Below, piece by piece: positions 54,585 to 60,502 of a DNA stretch of 60,502 nucleotides (position 1 is its first letter; each line of letters opens with the position of its first letter). The position numbers were made by a program, and so were the translations under genes. The notes under the pieces were generated by a model, which did not search any database, was not told the DNA's origin, and was given only the letters and a program-made list of their open reading frames with translations. Source of the DNA: Pseudomonas sp. URIL14HWK12:I12 (GTDB taxonomy: Bacteria; Pseudomonadota; Gammaproteobacteria; Pseudomonadales; Pseudomonadaceae); contig NZ_QEQL01000009.1 in assembly GCF_003097135.1 (NCBI RefSeq), forward strand, positions 1 to 60,502. Direction: 5' to 3'.

Positions 54585-57059
54585 TCATACCGCAGGGGCC
54601 TCAGGTTGCAAAGCTACCTGGCGGATCGACAGCCTGAGCTCGGCCGACAGCACGCGCTTGGCCGCGCCCTCGGCCAGCTCACCCAACCGCGCCTGGTAAC
54701 CCAGCCGGCCCTGATCGTCCGTGAACACCACCCCGACCGTTTGCAAGGTTTCGATGAAATGGCGAAACAGCGTTTTGTCGAAGAACTCCGGCGCATTCAA
54801 GCCATGGAGCATCGATAGCCGCCGTGCCATGACGGTGCACAGCTCTTCCAGCGACTCGGCCGTGAGCTGGTGCTGCCCGGCGTTGAGCAACAGGGCGATC
54901 GCCATGTAGAAGCGTTGAAGGGTCTGGGTGATGCAGCGCGCAAGCAGCGTCAGCAGCACGAACTCTCGCGAGCTGGGCGCGGCGCGTACGTAGGCATCGC
55001 CGTCCAGGCGCAGCAGGCCTTGCGCGACGAATGCATCCAGCCACAGGTCGATGACCTCGTCCAGCGCCTCGACCGGCCAGCGGATGAACAGCTCCGCTTG
55101 CAGGAATGGATACAACGCCCGGCTGAAGCGCTGCATCTGTTCGCGGTTCATCCGCGAGCCGCTCAGGAAGAAACTGGCCAGCAAGGCGGGCAGGGCGAAG
55201 GCGTGCAGGATGTTGTTGCGGTAGTAGGTCATCAGCACGGCATTGGGCTCATCCAGGTAAAGGATGCGCCCGAGCCGATCGTGTTGTTCGGTCAACAGCC
55301 CCATGCCGCGCACGTGTTCGATCAGCGCCTTGCCATCACCCTCGGGCAAGGTGGCGAACGGCGAGTAGGGCACTGCGCGCTGCAGCGCCAGAAACAGGTC
55401 CAGCGCTCGCTCCAGGGCGGCCTCATCCAGTGCCTGGCGGCTGCTGGACAACAGCGCCAGTGCCACCAGGTTGACTGGGTTGATCGCTACCGCCTCGTTG
55501 ATGCTGCGGGCGACCTGATCACCCAGCTGGCGCGTGACCGGGTGCAGCCACTGCGGGCGCTCGCCCTCGGCCTGGGCCTGTTGTTGCCAGCCCGGCTGGG
55601 CGATGTCGAGAAACTGGCCGAGGCGAATGGGCTCTCCGAAGTTGACTGCCACCTCACCGAATCGCTGCTTGAGCGCGCCGAGCACCTTGAAGATGTCGAA
55701 TACCGACTCCTTCTTCTTGCTTGCCCCGCGCAGCTCGCCCAGGTAGGTCCGGCCTTCGAGCACTCGCTCGTAGCCGATGTAGACCGGAACCAGCACTACA
55801 GGGGTGCGTGAAGAGCGCAAGTAACTGCGCAAGGTGATCGACAACATGCCCGGCTTGGGGCGCAGCATGCGCCCGGTGCGCGAACGGCCGCCTTCGACGA
55901 AATACTCCACCGGGAACCCGCGGGTGTGCAGCGTGTGCAGGTATTCGTTGAACACCGCGGCGTAGAGTGGGTTGCCTTTGAACGTGCGGCGCATGAAGAA
56001 CGCCCCGCCGCGGCGCAGCAGGCTACCGATCACCGGCATGTTCAGGTTAATGCCGGCAGCGATGTGGGGGGGAGTGAGGCCATTGCGAAACAGCAGGTAG
56101 GAAAGCAGCAGGTAGTCGATGTGGCTGCGATGGCAGGGCACATAAATGACTTCATGGCCTGGGGCGATAGCCTTGACCTGGTCGATATGGCCGATCTTGA
56201 TGCCATCGTAGATTTTGTGCCAGAACCAGCTCAGCACCACTTCCAGAAAGCGGATCGCGGTATAGGTGTAGTCCGAAGCGATCTCGTTGCCATACCTTAA
56301 AGCAAGCTTTTCGGCTTTCTCCTGTGTGATATGGCTGGCCTGCATTTGTTCGGCGATGGCCTCGCGCACCTGCGGTGCATGCACCAGGCCCTTGACCAAG
56401 TGGCGGCGGTGGGAGATGTCCGGGCCTATCACAGCAGCCTTTTGCTGGCGGAAATGCACCCGCAGCAATCGCTGGGCGCGGCGGGTCGTGCGCTCCTCGG
56501 TGTGGCCGCTGTTGATCAGCTCCCGCAAGCGCAGCGGCGGGGCGAACTGCACCCGGGTCTTGCGGCCCAGGATGAGGATGGTCACCAACCGGCGAAGGCG
56601 CCCGGTGACCGCCCAGCTGTCGGCGAACAGCAGCTTCCAGGCGCTGTTCTCACTGGCCGGCGACAACCCCCAGAACACGCTGACCGGCACGATCTGGGCG
56701 TCGACGCTCGAATCCTCGGCTGCCAGCCGGACCAGCCGGCTTAGGGTCGGTGGGGCGCCGCGCTTATCGTGGCGGCCCAGCCAGTCGGGGTCAGGGGTAA
56801 GGTAGAAGAACGCTGCCGGCTCCAGCACCGCATCCAGCGCCACGGGCCATACCGGCCGCGGCAGGCCCAGTTTTGCACATTCCCTGTCTACCACGGCCAG
56901 GTCGCTCAGCGCGGGCGATTGCAGCACGTAGAACACGGGGGTGCTGCGGTCGAGGTTTTGCCCGAACGACGGTGGATTGATGGTTTCGGACCGCACCCAA
57001 AGGTAGAGGGTACGGCGAAGCAGGCTGAATACCAGCCGGCGCAGGGGAGAAAGCGTCAT
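54585..57059 (-). CDS. plsB: Glycerol-3-phosphate 1-O-acyltransferase PlsB
   Basis: Inner-membrane enzyme that acylates sn-glycerol 3-phosphate at position 1, the first step of phospholipid synthesis. The 824-residue protein has the acyltransferase motifs HRSHIDYLLLSY (H-X4-D box), GAFFMRRTF, FVEGGRSRTGRMLRPKPGML and VLVPVYIGYERV. Length is as in pseudomonad PlsB. I chose the ATG at 57059 (MTLSPLRRLVFSLLRR). Its substrate is also that of GlpD in this window. Confidence 0.96.
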   Translation of the reverse strand: MTLSPLRRLVFSLLRRTLYLWVRSETINPPSFGQNLDRSTPVFYVLQSPALSDLAVVDRECAKLGLPRPVWPVALDAVLEPAAFFYLTPDPDWLGRHDKRGAPPTLSRLVRLAAEDSSVDAQIVPVSVFWGLSPASENSAWKLLFADSWAVTGRLRRLVTILILGRKTRVQFAPPLRLRELINSGHTEERTTRRAQRLLRVHFRQQKAAVIGPDISHRRHLVKGLVHAPQVREAIAEQMQASHITQEKAEKLALRYGNEIASDYTYTAIRFLEVVLSWFWHKIYDGIKIGHIDQVKAIAPGHEVIYVPCHRSHIDYLLLSYLLFRNGLTPPHIAAGINLNMPVIGSLLRRGGAFFMRRTFKGNPLYAAVFNEYLHTLHTRGFPVEYFVEGGRSRTGRMLRPKPGMLSITLRSYLRSSRTPVVLVPVYIGYERVLEGRTYLGELRGASKKKESVFDIFKVLGALKQRFGEVAVNFGEPIRLGQFLDIAQPGWQQQAQAEGERPQWLHPVTRQLGDQVARSINEAVAINPVNLVALALLSSSRQALDEAALERALDLFLALQRAVPYSPFATLPEGDGKALIEHVRGMGLLTEQHDRLGRILYLDEPNAVLMTYYRNNILHAFALPALLASFFLSGSRMNREQMQRFSRALYPFLQAELFIRWPVEALDEVIDLWLDAFVAQGLLRLDGDAYVRAAPSSREFVLLTLLARCITQTLQRFYMAIALLLNAGQHQLTAESLEELCTVMARRLSMLHGLNAPEFFDKTLFRHFIETLQTVGVVFTDDQGRLGYQARLGELAEGAAKRVLSAELRLSIRQVALQPEAPAV

Positions 57060-57175
57060 GTGATGTGGGAGTCCTTGAATACCCGCGCATTGTGCCAGAA
57101 GTCGATCGCGAATCCGCGAACCACAGGCGGTGGTGCGGCCCAAGGCTGGTGCCGGCAATGCGTTGGATCATGGAA

Positions 57176-57267
57176 CTGCACAATCGTGCAGCTGGCAGGC
57201 TGCCGAGCGAAGGGGCGGGTAGGAGAGCGGCGGGCGCTGCCCGAGCGGGGGAATGCTCGGGCAGCGC
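57176..57267. terminator. Two hairpins between tolC-type gene and plsB
   Basis: CTGCAC-AATC-GTGCAG (57176-57191) and a 13-bp stem GCGCTGCCCGAGC/GCTCGGGCAGCGC (57234-57267), the latter eight bases past the stop of the TolC-type gene. Likely the 3' end of that transcript; no clear T-run on the minus strand. Confidence 0.6.
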
Positions 57268-57274
57268 TTTGCGG

Positions 57275-58630
57275 CTAGCGCAGGCCTGGCAGGCGCGCTT
57301 CGCTGCGCACTTCGGTGTTGGCCACCGCTTCTGGCGGCAGCACGATGCGGGTCTTGGGCAGCAGCTCACCCATGTTGGCCAGCACGCGGTACATCGAGTA
57401 TTCCTCGGTGTAGCGGACTTCCACAAAGCGGCGGTTGGCGTTGTACAGCTCGTTTTCGCTGTCCAGTACATCGAGCAGGGTGCGCTGGCCCAGGCCGAAC
57501 TGGTCCTGGTAGGCGGAGCGCACGCGTGTGCTGGTCTGGGCGTATTCGCGGGCCACCGGCGTCTGGATACGGGCGTTTTCCATGGCGTGCCAGGCCAGCG
57601 ACATGTTTTCGTTCAAGGTGCGCAGGGCATTGTTGCGAATGTCCATGGCCTGGTTGATGCGGTGCGCATCACCTTGCAGGCGTGCCTTGTCGGAACCACC
57701 ACGGAACAGGTTGTAGCTCACCGCTACACCGGCGCGCCAGTCGTTAGCGTGGCCTTCCTCACCCGAGATGTTGTTGTTGGCACCTACCGCTACTTCGGCG
57801 TCTACGCGAGGGTAGAACTGCGATTTGGCGCCTTCGTACTGTTGCTCGGCCGACTGCACATCGGCCTGTGCCGATTTGAGGTAGGGGTTGTTTTCCTGCA
57901 TTGCCTGGCGCGCTTGCTCAAGGCCTGCAGGCAATTCGCCGATGATCGACGCTGGCTCCTCAAGCTGGTCGGGCATCTGGCCGACTGCACTGTAGAAGTT
58001 CGACTCGGCGTCGGCCAGGTCCACCATCGCTGTCTGGTAGTTGTTTTGCGCCAGGGCCACCCGCGCGCGGGACTGGTCGCTGTCGGCGCTGCTGCCTACG
58101 CCGCGCTCGGTGCGCAGGCCGATCTGATCATTGACCCGCTGGTGTGCCTGCAGGTTGTTGCGCGCCAGCGCCACCTCTTCGCGACGCTGCAGAACTTGCA
58201 GGTAGACCTCCACGGCGCGCAGCGCCAGATCTTGCGCAACGCCTTGGGCGTAGTAGGCACGGGATGTCGACACCGAACGGGTGCGCTCCACTTCGCGCGA
58301 CGTGTTGGAGCCGTCGAACAGCATCTGGCGCAGGCGCAATTCCGACTGGGTGTAGTTCAGGGTTTCTTTGTTGTGGTTGCCCTGGGCACGCGTGGTAGGG
58401 GTATCGGAGCGTTCACGGCCCCAGCCGCCGACCAGGTCCACTGTAGGGAAGTACGCACCACGGGCGACCTTGGCGTCCTCGTCCGCGGCCAAGCGCGCGT
58501 TAAGGTTCGATTGCAGCTCAGGATGGTTATCCACCGTCGCTTGAATGGCCTGCTGAAGGGTCATTGCATGCAGTGAGCCGGCGCTCATCGCCAAAAGGAC
58601 GGCGCTGCAGAGCGGAGTAAAAACGCGCAT
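57275..58630 (-). CDS. TolC-family outer membrane channel for adhesin secretion
   Basis: A 451-residue outer membrane factor of type I secretion. It has a signal peptide (TPLCSAVLLAMSAGSLHA), then the TolC duplication: LQQAIQATVDNHPELQSN, ARGAYFPTVDLVGGWG, GVAQDLALRAVEVYLQVLQR, and in the second half ARQAMQENNPYLKSAQADV, SQFYPRVDAEVAVG and RSAYQDQFGLGQRTLLDVLD. The divergent neighbour is a Lap-type adhesin, so it most likely forms the export pore for that protein, as in the LapF/LapA systems. The matching ABC transporter and membrane fusion protein are not in the window. Confidence 0.9.
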   Translation of the reverse strand: MRVFTPLCSAVLLAMSAGSLHAMTLQQAIQATVDNHPELQSNLNARLAADEDAKVARGAYFPTVDLVGGWGRERSDTPTTRAQGNHNKETLNYTQSELRLRQMLFDGSNTSREVERTRSVSTSRAYYAQGVAQDLALRAVEVYLQVLQRREEVALARNNLQAHQRVNDQIGLRTERGVGSSADSDQSRARVALAQNNYQTAMVDLADAESNFYSAVGQMPDQLEEPASIIGELPAGLEQARQAMQENNPYLKSAQADVQSAEQQYEGAKSQFYPRVDAEVAVGANNNISGEEGHANDWRAGVAVSYNLFRGGSDKARLQGDAHRINQAMDIRNNALRTLNENMSLAWHAMENARIQTPVAREYAQTSTRVRSAYQDQFGLGQRTLLDVLDSENELYNANRRFVEVRYTEEYSMYRVLANMGELLPKTRIVLPPEAVANTEVRSEARLPGLR

Positions 58631-59147
58631 CGGTACTTCTCCCTGTAGTGTGATGTGCAGCATCGCCAATCATTTGACGTTTTTGCTGGATCGTCTGGGT
58701 GGCGATCCTAACATCAGTTGTTAACTGGATTTTTCGAAGTTTTAAGATCGTTTTTTCATAGCCTATATGCCAAAAAAAACTTAGGAAATCGGCGGTCATA
58801 CCCCGCATTCTGATGTCCGATGTAGCGCCCAAGGCTAGACCTGGGCTGTGAATCTGCAACTTTTGAAAAAGTTCAATGTTTTTTCGGCTCTGCACGGAGC
58901 TGCTGTAACGCACGGATCAGCGTTTCAGGGCTGGTGTGACAAAAAATTGGCGGTTAAATACTGCCGCCCAGTCCTGTAACACGGAAGCTTCGCTGAACTT
59001 GAATGTCTGAGCATTCATTCACTAGGTTCTGCATCAATGAAGTCTTCATGATAGCCTAGTGCCACTGCGCTGGATACATCCGCACGTCACAACAGCAGCC
59101 TTCCCGTGCCGCAGCCTGATGCCATAGATGGCAATGGAGGAGTGGGC
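58631..59147. promoter_or_regulatory. Long AT-richer intergenic region between the channel and adhesin genes
   Basis: 517 bp between divergent starts and clearly AT-richer than the surroundings, so it probably holds promoters and regulator sites for both genes. Visible dyads are TGAATG-N6-CATTCA (59000-59017), ACTAGG/CCTAGT (59021-59026 with 59055-59060) and, inside the latter, ATGAAGTCTTCAT (59037-59049). No confident -35/-10 pair or sigma-54 site was found. Confidence 0.5.
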
Positions 59148-60502
59148 ATGGCAAGTTTGATCGGTGTTGTCAGCAAGGTGGTGGGCCAGGTCTTTGCGGT
59201 GGGCCCAGATGGCAACCGTCGCTTGTTGGTCGAAGGCGATCGCGTCTACGCGGGTGAAACCCTCGACACCGGCGTTGGCGGTGCGGTGGCGGTGCACCTG
59301 CAAAACGGCAGCGAGCTGACACTCGGCCGAGGCAGCAGCCTTGAACTCACTCCGCAACTGCTGGCCGGAGAAGCCCCGGTGTTGCAGGTTCAGGATGCCG
59401 ACCCCTCCAATACTCAACTGACCGACGTTGAGCGATTGCAGCAAGCCATCGCAGCGGGTGAAGACCCGACCCAGAATGCCGAGCCGACTGCAGCCGGGCC
59501 CAACAGCCCTGCGGCCACTGTAAGTGGGCCGGCAGGCAGCCTGGGGGGTGGGCACTCATTCGTATTGCTGGAGGAGGTCGGAGGCTCGGTGACGCCGGTG
59601 ATCGGCTTCCCCACCGAAGGGCTGTTCGTGACGCCTGAATTCCCCCGGCCCGACATTGGCGACCTGAATGTGAACCAGGCCGCACCGGGCACTGCTGTAC
59701 CGCCGGTCACGCCCAACAACCCGGTGATCATTGGTGACCTCGATAACAACGGCCCGGAACATATCGTCTATGAAGCCAATCTGGGCAATGGCACCGACCC
59801 GAACCCTGAAGCGCTGGTCCAACGCGGCAGCTTCACTGTCGATGCCAAGGACGGCCTGGCATCGCTGACCATCGACGGTGTGCAGGTGATCGCCAACAAC
59901 ACCCTCGTGGGCACCAGCATCGTTGGCCAGGACGGCAACACCCTGACCATTACTGGTTACGACGCCAGCACTCAGACCATCAGCTACAGCTATACCCTCA
60001 GCCAGGCCCAGACCAATACCGGCAAGGCAGGTGAGGCGCTGTACGAAGACTTCAAGGTCGTCGCAACCGACCCGCAAGGCGACAGCGACACCGCCTGGCT
60101 CAACGTGAAGATCGTGGACGACGCCCCGATCGCTGCCGACGACACCAGCAAGGTGGCCACCGAGCAGGCCCCGACTGTGACCGGCAACGTGCTGGACAAC
60201 GACAAGGTCGGTGCCGACAGCAATGCCACGCCGGTTACTGCCGAGCGCATCGAAGGCCAGTACGGCACCCTGACCCTCAACAGCGACGGCAGCTACAGCT
60301 ACAGCTTGAAACCCGGCACCGTGCTGCCCAACGGCTTCAGCGGCAGCGACGTGTTCCAGTACACCCTCACCGACGGTGACGGCGACAGCACCACGGCCAA
60401 GCTGACCGTTCCGGTGGCCGGCGTCGATCACGGCGTGACCATCGTTGGCCTGGACAACAAAGGCCCCGAGCACTCCGTCAACGAAGCGAACCTGCCCAAC
60501 GG
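59148..60502 (+). CDS. Lap-type giant adhesin, N-terminal part, runs off the window
   Basis: The first 451 residues of a large surface adhesin of the LapA/LapF kind. The start at 59148 has GGAGGAG five bases upstream. Residues 1-110 are the outer-membrane retention module (VVGQVFAVGPDGNRRLLVEG, GGAVAVHLQNGSELTLGRG, ERLQQAIAAGEDPTQ), which stays in the TolC-type channel. TAAG at residues 114-117 (59487-59498) is the cleavage signal for a LapG protease, which LapD and c-di-GMP control. Then come Ig-like repeats: VIIGDLDNNGPEH at residue 193 recurs as VTIVGLDNKGPEH at 430, a 237-residue period. The frame is open to base 60502. Confidence 0.92.
   Translation, partial: MASLIGVVSKVVGQVFAVGPDGNRRLLVEGDRVYAGETLDTGVGGAVAVHLQNGSELTLGRGSSLELTPQLLAGEAPVLQVQDADPSNTQLTDVERLQQAIAAGEDPTQNAEPTAAGPNSPAATVSGPAGSLGGGHSFVLLEEVGGSVTPVIGFPTEGLFVTPEFPRPDIGDLNVNQAAPGTAVPPVTPNNPVIIGDLDNNGPEHIVYEANLGNGTDPNPEALVQRGSFTVDAKDGLASLTIDGVQVIANNTLVGTSIVGQDGNTLTITGYDASTQTISYSYTLSQAQTNTGKAGEALYEDFKVVATDPQGDSDTAWLNVKIVDDAPIAADDTSKVATEQAPTVTGNVLDNDKVGADSNATPVTAERIEGQYGTLTLNSDGSYSYSLKPGTVLPNGFSGSDVFQYTLTDGDGDSTTAKLTVPVAGVDHGVTIVGLDNKGPEHSVNEANLPN

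Noticed and set aside
59556..60473. Minus-strand open frame of 305 codons in the adhesin region
   Set aside because: The plus strand encodes a clear Lap-type adhesin with a strong ribosome binding site; the minus frame is its complement and has a Val/Gly-rich, family-less product.

Overview
The window looks like chromosome of a fluorescent pseudomonad, most likely the Pseudomonas putida group. The evidence is high GC, dense coding, AauRS/AatJQMP-type acidic amino acid uptake genes, a Lap-type giant adhesin with a LapG-style TAAG site, an EarP/EF-P arginine-rhamnosylation pair, and a gene order (efp, ohr, ohrR, tauE-like, lysR, class II DAHP synthase, DEAD helicase, tpm, htpX, alaA, msrB, gpx, sagS) that I recall from the PA2824-PA2852 neighbourhood of P. 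aeruginosa. No genome search was possible; the species assignment is inference.

Layout. 1-520: end of an IS3-family element with a probably frameshifted orfA. 799-3352: tRNA-Gly(CCC), rsuA, a small CWC zinc-ribbon-like protein and a membrane diguanylate cyclase, all on the minus strand with overlapping ends. 3431-7983: a repeat-containing unknown protein, rsmJ, glpD and glpR (without glpF/glpK beside them) and a GreA/GreB-type factor. 7986-13719: unknown membrane protein, earP-efp, ohr/ohrR with twin operators, a TauE/SafE permease, a LysR regulator, a DUF1127 peptide. 13769-19114: YcaQ-type DNA glycosylase, class II DAHP synthase, spermidine-synthase-like protein, DEAD-box RNA helicase with a long structured leader. 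19278-28805: LigB-type dioxygenase, tpm, htpX, alaA, msrB-gpx, hybrid kinase SagS, a DUF815 ATPase with free-Met-R-sulfoxide reductase, and an unknown membrane-anchored protein. 28929-42114: TerC/CBS membrane protein, nadA, opgC, two converging lipoproteins, an FMN glutamate-synthase-like protein, lhr, a Nudix hydrolase and metR.

42242-53160 is a continuous minus-strand run: aatJQMP (periplasmic glutamate/aspartate ABC uptake), aauS-aauR (its two-component system) and, only 68 bp after aauR, a 1476-residue protein resembling the large dermonecrotic-toxin-like proteins of pseudomonads. A sigma-54 promoter (53219-53234) and an AauR-type enhancer (53329-53342) precede aatJ. The toxin-like gene is the most interesting accessory candidate.

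53342-60502: DUF4197 protein, YbaY-like lipoprotein, plsB, and a divergent pair of a TolC-type outer membrane channel and the N-terminal 451 residues of a Lap-type adhesin that runs off the right edge. Together with the diguanylate cyclase and SagS, the adhesin points to c-di-GMP controlled surface attachment. No CRISPR array, prophage, rRNA operon or replication origin was seen.
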